This document shows, one piece after another, positions 17,466 through 26,720 of a stretch of DNA of 64,000 nucleotides. Source of the stretch: Streptococcus suis 10581. Lineage in GTDB: Bacteria; Bacillota; Bacilli; Lactobacillales; Streptococcaceae. Each line of letters starts with the position of its first letter. The stretch's first letter is position 1. The stretch is from contig ALKQ01000093.1 in assembly GCA_000440235.1 (NCBI GenBank), positions 47,907-111,906 on the forward strand, in the 5' to 3' direction. The notes beneath the pieces are model-generated. The model made no database searches. It saw only the letters and a program-made list of their open reading frames with translations, and was not told the origin of the DNA. The translations under genes and the position numbers were made by a program.

Positions 17466-18233
17466 CTAGTCAATGATTTTGTGTAAATGTTGGATATACA
17501 TATCTTGAATGGCTGGATACTCTCCTAAACCAATTAGGTGAGGTATCACTTCATAACCTCGTTGACTGAAATAGGTATTCCAAGAATCTTCATCATCTGA
17601 CACCATATCATTGGTCGCATGTTCACCAGCTACCAGCATGAAGGGTGCCAAATGAACTTCTTTGATTCCCTTAGATTTTAATTTCTCCTCAATCTGCTCA
17701 ACAGGAGGATAGCTTTCCACACAACCAATGTGCACCTGACTACCAGTCAACATATGATCTAATGCCGCATAGGCCACAAAGGCATTGTGTTGGCTTCCAT
17801 GGCCCATTAAAACAGTAGCTGCTTTTTCACCAAAATGGCCGTACTGGTCCATCAGAACTTGCTTGACTTGCTGATAGTCATCTTCACTGTGGAGCAAGGG
17901 CTGACCAACTTTTATGATGTCAAAATAAGATTGAAATTCTTTTGATTGATTCAAGATTTTTTCAAATTCAGACCCCGCAATAATGTGTAATGGCTGAATG
18001 TAAACTTCCCGAATTCCTTCGTCTTTCATTTGTTCCAAGGCTTGTTTAACAGTTGGAATCTCTAGTCCCTCATTTTCCTTGATACGTCTCAAAACGACTG
18101 TGGAAGTATAAGCCTGATAAACCGCATACTGCGGAAAGGCCTCCTTGATGGCCTGTTCACAGGCACCAATCGTTTTTTGTCTAGTTTCTGGATGAGTTGT
18201 ACCAAAACTCACCAATAAAATAGCTTTTGTCAT
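17466..18233 (-). CDS. cbiK: Sirohydrochlorin cobaltochelatase, CbiK type
   Basis: 255 residues of the anaerobic, ATP-independent class II chelatase. It starts MTKAILLVSFGTTHPETR. The two active-site histidine regions, VYIQPLHIIAGSEFEK (near 90) and VLMGHGSQHN with LVAGEHATND, are intact. It inserts cobalt into sirohydrochlorin, marking an early-cobalt pathway. The ATG overlaps the stop of the cobA-hemD fusion. Confidence 0.96.
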   Translation of the reverse strand: MTKAILLVSFGTTHPETRQKTIGACEQAIKEAFPQYAVYQAYTSTVVLRRIKENEGLEIPTVKQALEQMKDEGIREVYIQPLHIIAGSEFEKILNQSKEFQSYFDIIKVGQPLLHSEDDYQQVKQVLMDQYGHFGEKAATVLMGHGSQHNAFVAYAALDHMLTGSQVHIGCVESYPPVEQIEEKLKSKGIKEVHLAPFMLVAGEHATNDMVSDDEDSWNTYFSQRGYEVIPHLIGLGEYPAIQDMYIQHLHKIID

Positions 18234-19684
18234 AGATTCTCCTTTATCAGAATGTCACGGCACTTGTCTCGAATCGCCAAAATAGTCGGCTGGTTCGATT
18301 CAACAATATTTGAATAGCCAGCTTCCACCAGTTTATCTCGTGTTGTTTCTCCCATAACGATAATTGGCAGTTCTTGAAGCTCTAATCCTGTCTCTTCCAC
18401 AAGAGTCACAAAATTAGCCGCAGCAACTGAATTTGGCAAGCAAACACAGTCAAGCTTGGTCCAATCTTGAGGTCTTAATTCCTTATCAAATGCAAGACTA
18501 TGGGTGACCAGGACAGGGAAGTCATATAAGCTTCTCAAATCTGCCAGCTTGTGTTCTGGAGCCACCAAATACCAAGAAGCATCAGTCTTTTCCAGTAAGT
18601 CCTTAATAGAAGGATCCTTACTTTGTGTTCCTTTTGCTACCAATAAAATCCCTGCTTCTTCCAATGTCTTAGCAGTATGATGACCAATGGCTGCAAACTG
18701 AATATGGGAAAGGCTGCGTAGGTCAATTCCATCCTCCCTCAAACGAGATAAGAATAAAATCCAACTCTGCGTATCAGTAAATACCATTCCATCAACTTGG
18801 GACCAATCTGGCAAATCAAAGGAAAGCTTATTAACCTGTGTACGACTTGGGAATTTAACCAAGGTCGCTCCATCATCTTTTAAGTAGACTGGCAATTTCC
18901 CGGTTGTTGAATCCTGTAAAAAGATTCGTTTACCATGCAAAGGAAGATGTTCATAGAAATTCAATTCCTTTCTAAAGGAAACTACATCCCCAACAACAAT
19001 GATAGAAGGTGCCTTCATATCTTCTTTCAGGGCCAGTTCTTCAATGGTAGACAAGGTTCCGTCTATCGAACGCTGGCTTGGATGGGTTGCCCATTCTACT
19101 ATCGCTACAGGTGTATCCTTAGAAAAACCATTGTTAACAAGTTCTTGTGTGATGACGGATTGATGTTTCATCCCCATTAAGAAGACCAGGGTTCCCTTAA
19201 GCTGACTAATAGCTGCCCAGTTTAGACTTTCCATTTCATCCTGCAAATGACCTGTAAAGACATGGAAGCTGGTTGCCTTATCCCTAAAAGTCATTGGGAT
19301 GCCTGCATAAGTGGCACCTGCAATGGCTGATGTCACTCCTGGAACTATTTCAAAAGGAATTCCAGCCTCTACCAAGGCTTGCGCTTCCTCACCACCTCGC
19401 CCAAAGATATAAGGATCTCCACTTTTCAGTCGGACAACCCGCTTATTTTCCCTAGCTTTCTCAATGAGAATTCGCTCAATTTCTTCCTGCCGAATACAAG
19501 GCATTCCTGGTTTTTTTCCAACATCAATCAGCTGACACTTATCTGATAGATAGGAAAACAAATCCTGATTGACTAGACGGTCATAAACCAAAACATCTGC
19601 TTCTCGCAATCTTCTAGCCCCCTTGACCGTTATCAGTTCAACATCACCAGGTCCCGCACCTAGCAAACTTACAAATCCTGTCAT
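18230..19684 (-). CDS. cobA-hemD: Uroporphyrinogen-III C-methyltransferase fused to a HemD-like domain
   Basis: 484 residues. Residues 1-240 are a SUMT methyltransferase ([59 protein letters not shown]), making precorrin-2 from uroporphyrinogen III. Residues about 250-484 resemble uroporphyrinogen-III synthase, with IFLQDSTTGKLPVYL, MVFTDTQSWILFLSRL and IAAIGHHTAKTLEEAG-like spacing. A separate hemD sits at 8854-9576. I use the ATG at 19684 after GAAAGGAG. The synthase part is divergent and its activity is uncertain. Confidence 0.92.
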   Translation of the reverse strand: MTGFVSLLGAGPGDVELITVKGARRLREADVLVYDRLVNQDLFSYLSDKCQLIDVGKKPGMPCIRQEEIERILIEKARENKRVVRLKSGDPYIFGRGGEEAQALVEAGIPFEIVPGVTSAIAGATYAGIPMTFRDKATSFHVFTGHLQDEMESLNWAAISQLKGTLVFLMGMKHQSVITQELVNNGFSKDTPVAIVEWATHPSQRSIDGTLSTIEELALKEDMKAPSIIVVGDVVSFRKELNFYEHLPLHGKRIFLQDSTTGKLPVYLKDDGATLVKFPSRTQVNKLSFDLPDWSQVDGMVFTDTQSWILFLSRLREDGIDLRSLSHIQFAAIGHHTAKTLEEAGILLVAKGTQSKDPSIKDLLEKTDASWYLVAPEHKLADLRSLYDFPVLVTHSLAFDKELRPQDWTKLDCVCLPNSVAAANFVTLVEETGLELQELPIIVMGETTRDKLVEAGYSNIVESNQPTILAIRDKCRDILIKENL

Positions 19685-19701
19685 TCTAACTCCTTTCACT
19701 G

Positions 19702-20481
19702 TTAAACTATTGGGCATTCGTTTTGAAATGCTTCTATTTGTAAATATTCTTTTAGTTCTTCTACGGAAGACACCTTCTTAGGATAATCCACCTTAGGCCT
19801 TGCGATGATAATGCAATCAACACCCAATTCTTGACAACCTGTGATTTTCTCACGAATACCACCAATACTGCCACTTTCTTTGGAGACAAAGGCTTGAGCC
19901 TTGGACCGTAAAATCAGTTCCTTGTTGCATTCCTTGGAAAAGGGTGCCTTAATAGCATCAATCTGATCAGCAACCATACCCAATCGCTCACAAGCCAGCA
20001 AAACCTCAGAAGTGGGAAGAACACGGGCCACAATTCGTACATCAGGTAAACCATTAACAAAGAGTGGCAAGGTTTTACTTCCAGTTCCTAGATAAACAGT
20101 AGGGTAACCTTTTTCTTTTATCAGGGATATAGCTTCTTCTGTGGAATGTACCACTAGGGCTCCCGTCAAGTCGTCTGTTTCCTTCCGCTCATACCGCAAG
20201 TAAGAAATGCCAGCAAGCTCTGCTGCTCTCATCGCCTCCTTGGAAACCAAATCTGCAAAAGGGTGGGTGGCATCAATGATTTCATCCACTTTGTGTTCTT
20301 GGACAAAGCGGACAATATCCTCTGCAGTCAATCGACCTTGAATGACAGGTTGACCAAATTTGGATGCCAGATGTTTCCCATAGTCTGTCACCACCGATGT
20401 TGTTACCTCGATACCTAGATCATTTAGCAGAGCCAAAATTTCTGTGCTGTCCGAAGTCCCTCCCAAAAGTAATTTCATCAT
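19702..20481 (-). CDS. cbiJ: Cobalt-precorrin-6A reductase
   Basis: 259 residues of the CobK/CbiJ family. The N-terminal LLLGGTSDSTEILALL, the central IIDATHPFADLVS and the TVYLGTGSKTLPLF strand motif identify it. It uses NADH to reduce cobalt-precorrin-6A. Its ATG overlaps the cbiH stop in an ATGA, so translation is coupled. Confidence 0.94.
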   Translation of the reverse strand: MMKLLLGGTSDSTEILALLNDLGIEVTTSVVTDYGKHLASKFGQPVIQGRLTAEDIVRFVQEHKVDEIIDATHPFADLVSKEAMRAAELAGISYLRYERKETDDLTGALVVHSTEEAISLIKEKGYPTVYLGTGSKTLPLFVNGLPDVRIVARVLPTSEVLLACERLGMVADQIDAIKAPFSKECNKELILRSKAQAFVSKESGSIGGIREKITGCQELGVDCIIIARPKVDYPKKVSSVEELKEYLQIEAFQNECPIV

Positions 20482-21203
20482 AGAGTGTATCCTCTAGGTG
20501 TAACCATACGGCCATTTTTAATATAGGTTTCTTTGTTTCCAACGATGACAATGGTTGTCATATCAACCAAGGACTCATCTAAATCTTTAATCGTCGTTAA
20601 GATATACTCCTCTTTCTTACGACCAATGTCCTTACCGATACCAACAATGGTATCTGGTGATTTGTACTCTGCAATAATTGAAAGGGCCTTGGATAGATGG
20701 TCCGGCCGCCCCTTACTACGTGGATTGTAGAGGCAAATGACGAAATCTCCCTGAGCAGCGGCATGAAGACGTTTTTCAATAACAGGCATGGGAGTCATCA
20801 AGTCACTGAGACTGATATGACAAAAGTCATTCATCAAGGGAGCCCCCATAATTGCTGCAGCACCCAAGCTAGCTGTAATACCTGGAATCACCTTGACTTC
20901 CAAGTCAGAATCTTCTCCAATCAACTCTAAAATCAAACCAGCCATGCCATAGACACCTGCATCACCACTGGATACAACACCGACATTCTTACCCGTTTCC
21001 AGAGCCAAATCAATAGCTTTTTGGCAGCGTTCAATTTCTTTCCGCATACCTGTCGCCACTAATTCCTTACCTTCTACCAAATGCAAAATCAAACGCATGT
21101 AGGTTGAATAACCAACAATAATTTCGCAATCCTCGATAGCCTTGAGGGCTTCTCCAGACATTAGTTCCTCTTTACCTGGACCTAAGCCAATCACATAGAG
21201 CAT
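20478..21203 (-). CDS. cbiH: Cobalt-precorrin-3B C17-methyltransferase
   Basis: 241-residue tetrapyrrole methylase. It starts MLYVIGLGPGKEELMSGEAL; VVSSGDAGVYGMAGL, VIPGITASLGAAAIMGAPLMNDF and CLYNPRSKGRPDHL are typical of CbiH/CobJ. The enzyme couples C17 methylation to ring contraction. It follows cbiG by 20 bases. Confidence 0.95.
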   Translation of the reverse strand: MLYVIGLGPGKEELMSGEALKAIEDCEIIVGYSTYMRLILHLVEGKELVATGMRKEIERCQKAIDLALETGKNVGVVSSGDAGVYGMAGLILELIGEDSDLEVKVIPGITASLGAAAIMGAPLMNDFCHISLSDLMTPMPVIEKRLHAAAQGDFVICLYNPRSKGRPDHLSKALSIIAEYKSPDTIVGIGKDIGRKKEEYILTTIKDLDESLVDMTTIVIVGNKETYIKNGRMVTPRGYTL

Positions 21204-21223
21204 AGCATTCTCCTTTATATCTA

Positions 21224-22270
21224 TTAGTTTACAGGGACTTTACCTAAAGCAAAGGTACACCCATCTTTTGCAAATCGATTTGTTAGAACCTGGCCATCGC
21301 TGGCAAGGTCTGCACTAGCAAGCGCCACACTTCCTACCCCAACTGTTTTTTTCACGAAATCCGAACAAGGATACTTGTCAGCAACCTTCTCTAAGTCCTC
21401 CTTGCTATACACATCAAAGGGGCAAGATAGTTGTTCTGCTAAATTCAAAATGGCCTCTTCATCCTTCTTGACGTCAATACTGACAATCCTCGCAATTTCG
21501 GTTTGCTCAATTCCTTGTTCCTGACAAAATTCTTGAAAGCTCCGATAGAAAATCTCAGAGGATACATTTTTTCGTGCCCCAACTCCAAGTACATAGGGCT
21601 TAGGATAAATGACAGCAAGATGTTCACGTTTGCTGGTCATTTCCTTTGTCTGCAAGAGAATAAGAGGGGCATCTCCAGCTAGGACTTCTTCCACTTGATT
21701 GACTTCAAGAAGGCTTAAGCCCCGCACATCTTCTATCCAAGGTTTTTCTTGGTAAAAATAGACCCTTTCCCGATTTGCTAACAATCCATTAAATTCCTTA
21801 ACCAAGGGGCGTAGGTCAGATCGCCAACCATTGACGGATTTGGCAAGGGTATCCAGGGCAACAACATTTTGAACATCCGTTGCCGTTGTAATGACTGGAT
21901 TAGCTTCCAGAAGAGTAGCGATTTCCCTAGTCACTTCATTGGCTCCACCCAGATGACCACTTAGTAGACTAATGACATTTGTCGCATTTTCATCTAGGAC
22001 TATGACGGCTGGGTCTGCTGCTTTGTCCTGAACAACAGGGGCAATGGCACGGACAACAATTCCGGTCGCCATGATACAGACCAGAACGTCCACTTGTTGA
22101 AAGAGCTCTGCTATTGCCTGAGTAGGACGCTTATCAAAACCTGTCACCTGATTATCTGCCAATTTAGCTAGGCTATAGATATGACAGGGACGTGCCCACT
22201 TGCTTTTCAACCTTAGAGCCGTTTCTTTGCCAGTTTCTGTTAGGGCAACAAGGGCAACCTTACTGGGCAT
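21224..22270 (-). CDS. cbiG: Cobalt-precorrin-5A hydrolase
   Basis: 348 residues with three parts: an N-terminal domain ([18 protein letters not shown]), a middle region ([33 protein letters not shown]) and a C-terminal domain ([13 protein letters not shown]). It opens the delta-lactone and releases acetaldehyde, a step found only in the anaerobic route. Start at the ATG at 22270 after GGGAAAAG; it overlaps the cbiF stop by 11 bases. Confidence 0.94.
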   Translation of the reverse strand: MPSKVALVALTETGKETALRLKSKWARPCHIYSLAKLADNQVTGFDKRPTQAIAELFQQVDVLVCIMATGIVVRAIAPVVQDKAADPAVIVLDENATNVISLLSGHLGGANEVTREIATLLEANPVITTATDVQNVVALDTLAKSVNGWRSDLRPLVKEFNGLLANRERVYFYQEKPWIEDVRGLSLLEVNQVEEVLAGDAPLILLQTKEMTSKREHLAVIYPKPYVLGVGARKNVSSEIFYRSFQEFCQEQGIEQTEIARIVSIDVKKDEEAILNLAEQLSCPFDVYSKEDLEKVADKYPCSDFVKKTVGVGSVALASADLASDGQVLTNRFAKDGCTFALGKVPVN

Positions 22271-23033
22271 GGCTACTTTTCCCATGGCGATACTCGTGTT
22301 CAAATTCTTCATGGTAAAGTTTTGAATAATAAAACTCCTGTCCTAGAAAATCACCAACCAGAATCAGAGCCGTCTTACTGATATCCGCTTCTTTGACCTT
22401 CTCTGCAATCGTTTCGAGTGTGCCAAAAACCTTTTTCTCCTCTGGCCAAGTCGCCTTATAGATGACCGCAACAGGTGTAGTGGTAGGATAGCCACCTTGA
22501 ACCAATTCTTCCACTACTTTTTCAATGCCTTGAATAGACAGGAAAATAGCCATTGAAGTACGATGCTGGGCATAGCTTCGTAAAGATTCACGTTCCGGAA
22601 CAGGTGTCCGACCTGCCATACGGGTAATGATAACACTTTGAGAAACTTCAGGTACTGTGTATTCTGTTCCAATACTTGAAGCAGCTCCTAAGAAGGAACT
22701 GACACCTGGGGTACAATCAAATGCAATCCCTCGCTTCTTCATCTCCTCAATCTGTTCACGGATAGAGCCGTAAATAGAGAAGTCGCCAGTCTGTAATCGA
22801 ACAACCTCCTTACCTGCCTTGACACCTGCTTCCATGACATCAATAATTTCCAACAAATGCATCCCAGCACTGTCGTAAATTTCTGCACCTTCCTTGCAGT
22901 AATCCAAGAGGGCTGGATTGACCAAGGAACCTGCATAAATCACAACATCTGCCTGTGATAACTGCTTATACCCCTTCAAGGTAATCAGTTCCACATCACC
23001 AGGTCCAGCACCAACAAAATGTACCTTCGACAT
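22260..23033 (-). CDS. cbiF: Cobalt-precorrin-4 C11-methyltransferase
   Basis: 257-residue tetrapyrrole methylase with [34 protein letters not shown] and [20 protein letters not shown], typical of CbiF/CobM. It methylates C11 of cobalt-precorrin-4. It is full length and five bases downstream of cbiT. Confidence 0.95.
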   Translation of the reverse strand: MSKVHFVGAGPGDVELITLKGYKQLSQADVVIYAGSLVNPALLDYCKEGAEIYDSAGMHLLEIIDVMEAGVKAGKEVVRLQTGDFSIYGSIREQIEEMKKRGIAFDCTPGVSSFLGAASSIGTEYTVPEVSQSVIITRMAGRTPVPERESLRSYAQHRTSMAIFLSIQGIEKVVEELVQGGYPTTTPVAVIYKATWPEEKKVFGTLETIAEKVKEADISKTALILVGDFLGQEFYYSKLYHEEFEHEYRHGKSSHAQ

Positions 23034-23038
23034 TCTCT

Positions 23039-23602
23039 CTACTCCTTTTTAGCTTTTTGACAAGAAACCACAATTGTTGGATTCTGTGGTTTAAAATAAT
23101 GACCTTTTCCTAAACCAGTCCAGTTGCCAACCTGTACTGAGGTGAGCTCTAGGTCTTCCCAATCCATTGTTTCAGCAATCTGGGCTGCCTCTAAGGCATT
23201 TTCCAAAAGTATAAAATTCAAGACCAACCTGCCTCCAGGAAGGAGAAGTTTCTGACACCAGTCAAAAATTTCCTGCATGTTTCCACCAGTCCCTCCGACA
23301 AAAATGGCATCAAATGGACCCTGTAGTTCAATCGGTGCCTTCCCTTCATGCAGAGTGATGTTTTGGCACTGAAACTTTTCAATATTTTGTCTTGTTAGGG
23401 CCAAGGCATCAGGATTTTGCTCCACAGCTACCACTTCTAATTGAGGATAGCTACAAGCTGCCTGAATCGTAACGCTACCAGTCCCAGATCCCACATCCAG
23501 CATCCGTTTAGCATGTGTTAAATCTAGTTTATCAATGCTAATGGCGCGAATCTCTGATTTGGTCATAGGGACCTTGGTTCGAATAAATTCACTATCCTTC
23601 AT
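23039..23602 (-). CDS. cbiT: Cobalt-precorrin-6B C15-methyltransferase (decarboxylating)
   Basis: 187-residue Rossmann methyltransferase with [17 protein letters not shown] (SAM motif I near 37), [10 protein letters not shown] and [14 protein letters not shown]. CbiT methylates C15 and decarboxylates the ring C acetate, working with CbiE. The start [20 protein letters not shown] matches the family start. It overlaps the cbiE end by 11 bases. Confidence 0.95.
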   Translation of the reverse strand: MKDSEFIRTKVPMTKSEIRAISIDKLDLTHAKRMLDVGSGTGSVTIQAACSYPQLEVVAVEQNPDALALTRQNIEKFQCQNITLHEGKAPIELQGPFDAIFVGGTGGNMQEIFDWCQKLLLPGGRLVLNFILLENALEAAQIAETMDWEDLELTSVQVGNWTGLGKGHYFKPQNPTIVVSCQKAKKE

Positions 23603-24200
23603 CTACAATTACCACCACATTCATTTTATAATCACGGTCAACAACATCTTCCGCTGCTAGAATACTGATTTCCTCATCTTCGTAGCTCAGATGTTCACCG
23701 ATAATGATTTTCCGTTTAAGTCCCCTTTTGAGGACCTCCTGAGCAATTTGATAGGGACCAACATGGGCATCTGTCACCATGAAGACCTTGGGCAAACTCA
23801 TGATCAAATCAAAGTTTGGAAGTTTAGCATGGCTACTAGTCAAATAAGCATCATTCATAGGCAAACATACCTTGCTAGCTAAGTATTGCATGGAGCTAAT
23901 TCCTGACAATATCCTAACACGACCAGGAAATTTTTCAGACATCCACTTGCCCAAACCGTAAATCAAGGGATCTCCTGAAACCAAGTAAACAATAGAAGCT
24001 TCTACGGGATATGTTGCTAATAAGGCTTCTAAGTCCTTCAGTTTTTTAGGAGCTATAACCCCTTTCTCCTTGAGCCTATCAGGAAGGACTTCTAAATGAC
24101 GTTCACTCCCCAAAATATAGTCTGCCTGCTCACAACGCTCCAATTGACCAACCAGACAATAGGCTGGATTTCCTGGACCAATGCCAATCACATCTATCAT
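23592..24200 (-). CDS. cbiE: Cobalt-precorrin-7 C5-methyltransferase
   Basis: 202-residue tetrapyrrole methylase beginning MIDVIGIGPGNPAYC, with VYLVSGDPLIYGLGKW and ILSGISSMQYLASKVCLPM. It methylates C5. I use the ATG at 24200, which overlaps the cbiD stop, rather than a GTG two codons earlier. In some bacteria CbiE and CbiT are fused; here they are separate but overlapping. Confidence 0.94.
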   Translation of the reverse strand: MIDVIGIGPGNPAYCLVGQLERCEQADYILGSERHLEVLPDRLKEKGVIAPKKLKDLEALLATYPVEASIVYLVSGDPLIYGLGKWMSEKFPGRVRILSGISSMQYLASKVCLPMNDAYLTSSHAKLPNFDLIMSLPKVFMVTDAHVGPYQIAQEVLKRGLKRKIIIGEHLSYEDEEISILAAEDVVDRDYKMNVVVIVDEG

Positions 24201-25321
24201 GACCACTCCTCCTGAATTTCCACTAAGCTTTTGGTTGAAGCTAGGTAGCCATCTTCCGTACCAAATAAGACTACATCAATGGTCACCGCAGGTTGACGGT
24301 ACTTGAGCAACCGCTCTGTCTTAGCCTTAATCTTGTCTGCTAAAATCTGATAAATACCTTCATATCCATATTCTTTGATAATGGTCGCTGCTGCATCTGT
24401 TGTCAAACAAGCATTGACCTTCTGCAGCATTTCCAAGGGAGCTCCCATGAGGGCCAAATTAGCTATTAAGGTATCAATACGTCCATCAGAATCCTTACTA
24501 TGCGTAGACATAGTGCCCGATGCCACCTTAACCAATTTGCCCATATGACCTACCATCAGTACCTTTGTAAAGCCAATTCTCTGAACTTCTTTGAGAACGT
24601 GCCCCACAAAATTGCTCATATTGACAATTTGCTCTTTGGGTAGGCCTAACCCCTCCATACCGAAGGCTTCACCGTATTTCCCAGGAGAAAGTACAACCGA
24701 ACGATAGCCCTTGTTATAGAGCATGGACAGCTCGACTGTAATAGCTGCCTTCCAGCTATCCTCAGACATGGGGTTGACAATCCCCGTGGTACCTAAAATG
24801 GAAATACCTCCCAGAATGCCTAGTCGCGAATTATAAGTCGCCTTGGCAACTTCCTCACCTCCAGGAACAAATATCAAGACCTTAGCCCCGCAATCTGGAC
24901 CTATCAAGTCACGAACATGCTCCTCAATCATCCTTCGCGGGGTTGGGTTTATCGCTGCCATACCGACTGCATTGGCCAAACCAACCTCTGTAACTCTGCC
25001 AACACCTTCACCTCCATCAATTTCAATTTCTGTCTGATGAGGCAATAAGGTAACTGTTGAGAAAATCAAGAGTCCATGGGTTGCATCGGCATCATCGCCT
25101 CCATCTTTTTGAATAGCCGCCGTAGCTGTTTGTTCACCAAAGGAAGGCTTGTGAACATCCATAGTAACTTGGACACCTGAAGCTGTTTTTACAGTAACTT
25201 TCTCCTCGATTTCCTGTTGTAAAATCATGTTCAAGGCTGCGACTGTTGCTGCTGTTGCACAGGTCCCAGTCGTAAAGCCTCTTTTTAATTTTTTTCCATC
25301 AACATATACATATTCGTCCAT
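24197..25321 (-). CDS. cbiD: Cobalt-precorrin-5B C1-methyltransferase
   Basis: 374 residues of CbiD, a methyltransferase unrelated to the other methylases and specific to the anaerobic route. The conserved start region LKRGFTTGTCATAATVAAL, GGEGVGRVTEVGLAN, the Gly-rich LGILGGISILGTTGIV and LVGHMGKLVK-type stretch (MVGHMGKLVKVASG) are all visible. One base separates it from the first cbiC copy. Confidence 0.95.
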   Translation of the reverse strand: MDEYVYVDGKKLKRGFTTGTCATAATVAALNMILQQEIEEKVTVKTASGVQVTMDVHKPSFGEQTATAAIQKDGGDDADATHGLLIFSTVTLLPHQTEIEIDGGEGVGRVTEVGLANAVGMAAINPTPRRMIEEHVRDLIGPDCGAKVLIFVPGGEEVAKATYNSRLGILGGISILGTTGIVNPMSEDSWKAAITVELSMLYNKGYRSVVLSPGKYGEAFGMEGLGLPKEQIVNMSNFVGHVLKEVQRIGFTKVLMVGHMGKLVKVASGTMSTHSKDSDGRIDTLIANLALMGAPLEMLQKVNACLTTDAAATIIKEYGYEGIYQILADKIKAKTERLLKYRQPAVTIDVVLFGTEDGYLASTKSLVEIQEEWS

Positions 25322-25322
25322 A

Positions 25323-26024
25323 TTACTTACCTTGACAAAAACTATTTCCTGAAAGCGAGAAGAGTTGCCCTTCTCTATCCTCAGATTTTAGCTGATAAAG
25401 AATAGCATTTACGATTGCTGCTGCAATGGTACTGCCACCCTTTCTACCAAGTGCTGCTATAGCCGGCAAGGAACTTTCATGGAGTTGCAATTTTGACTCT
25501 GCAGCTCCAACAAATCCAACTGGAACACCGATGACTGGAACAGACTCCATTTGACCTGCCTCGACCATTTCCAAGACCTTAAATATAGACGTTGGAGCAT
25601 TCCCAAAAACAAAGAGTTTCGGCCCTTCAACTTTTGCCGCGTGCTCTACTGCAGCCATTGATCGCGTAATTCCCTTTTCCTTGGCTTCTTTAAAAATCTC
25701 TGGTTCATTCACCAAGCAACGATAAGCGACACCAAGCCTATCCAATAATTTTTTATTGAAACCTCCCAAAACCATAGTCGTATCAGTGAAAATGGTTCCC
25801 TTATTTTTCAAGACCTTCACTATTTCCTCAATGGCATGATTGGAAAACTGTATATTATACAGGTAATCAAAATCAGCACTGGTAAAGACAACTCGCTTTA
25901 AAACTGCCTCCTGGTAAGGGTCTGTGAACACAACCCCAGAGTGTTGCTTAGTGATGATTTCCTGAATTTTTTGGTAACTTGCTGCTTCAATTTTATGGGC
26001 ATCTGTTATATAGACCATAGTCAT
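25323..26024 (-). CDS. CbiC paralogue lacking the catalytic histidine
   Basis: 233 residues clearly of the precorrin-8X methylmutase family: FDYLYNIQFS, GITRSMAAVEHAAK, KLFVFGNAPTS, VIGVPVGFVGAAESK and ALGRKGGSTIAAAIVNA. The catalytic His of the family, expected in KRxIHTSxDFD, is Phe here (LKRVVFTSADFD); I checked the codon (TTT). The rest of the substrate site looks conserved. The adjacent copy at 26028 keeps the His. This copy may be a binding or chaperone subunit, a product-holding protein, or a decaying duplicate. Confidence 0.88.
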   Translation of the reverse strand: MTMVYITDAHKIEAASYQKIQEIITKQHSGVVFTDPYQEAVLKRVVFTSADFDYLYNIQFSNHAIEEIVKVLKNKGTIFTDTTMVLGGFNKKLLDRLGVAYRCLVNEPEIFKEAKEKGITRSMAAVEHAAKVEGPKLFVFGNAPTSIFKVLEMVEAGQMESVPVIGVPVGFVGAAESKLQLHESSLPAIAALGRKGGSTIAAAIVNAILYQLKSEDREGQLFSLSGNSFCQGK

Positions 26025-26027
26025 CTC

Positions 26028-26711
26028 CTATTTACTTGTCGGTGTTGAGTAACGAATATAATCACCAGTCAAGACTTCTTTTAACTGGTAGATGATGGCA
26101 TTTATTATAGCCACCACAATGGTACTACCACCCTTTCGACCAAGGGTCGCAATGGCAGGAAGAGGTGACGCAAGCAAGTCTGACTTAGATTCCTCAACAT
26201 TGATAAAGCCAACTGGAACACCAATAACAGCATCAACTTCCATCTGCCCTGCCTCAACCAATTCTAATAAGTAGGATAGGGCTGTTGGAGCACCGCCAAA
26301 GGCAAAAACTTTTTGACCTGGAATTTTTGCTGCCACTTCAACAGCAGCCATGGCCCGTGTGATACCTTTTTCTTTAGCCAGTAGAGCAACATCTTCATCG
26401 TTGATCAAGCAGGTATAATTCACCCCCATTTGATCTAAAACGCGTTTGTTTATCCCATTAAGTGAAATACTGGAATCCAGCACCAAGGTCCCCTTGTTTT
26501 TCAATACTTCTACAATCTTTTGATTGACATCATGAGTAAATTTTAAAGTATAGAGATAATCAAAATCGCCTGAAGTGTGAATTGCTCGCTTGATGATAGA
26601 CTCCTCCATCTCCGTTTGAAAACGATAATCTGGATGCTCTTCATCAATTATGGATTGGATAATCTTAAAACTTGTTTCCTCAATAGAGGATGGATTTTGA
26701 ATATAGGTCAT
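26028..26711 (-). CDS. cbiC: Cobalt-precorrin-8 methylmutase
   Basis: 227 residues. The catalytic histidine is present in IKRAIHTSGDFDYL (near residue 45), followed by GITRAMAAVEVAAK, KVFAFGGAPTALS, VIGVPVGFINVEESK and LGRKGGSTIVVAIINA. It moves the methyl group from C11 to C12 to give cobyrinate. It lies three bases upstream of a paralogue without the His, and nine bases after cbiB. Confidence 0.95.
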   Translation of the reverse strand: MTYIQNPSSIEETSFKIIQSIIDEEHPDYRFQTEMEESIIKRAIHTSGDFDYLYTLKFTHDVNQKIVEVLKNKGTLVLDSSISLNGINKRVLDQMGVNYTCLINDEDVALLAKEKGITRAMAAVEVAAKIPGQKVFAFGGAPTALSYLLELVEAGQMEVDAVIGVPVGFINVEESKSDLLASPLPAIATLGRKGGSTIVVAIINAIIYQLKEVLTGDYIRYSTPTSK

Positions 26712-26720
26712 GTAAGTCTC

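Noticed and set aside
18230-19684. Possibility that cobA-hemD is two genes joined by an error
   Set aside because: The frame is continuous with no internal start or stop, and such fusions are known in Gram-positive cob clusters.
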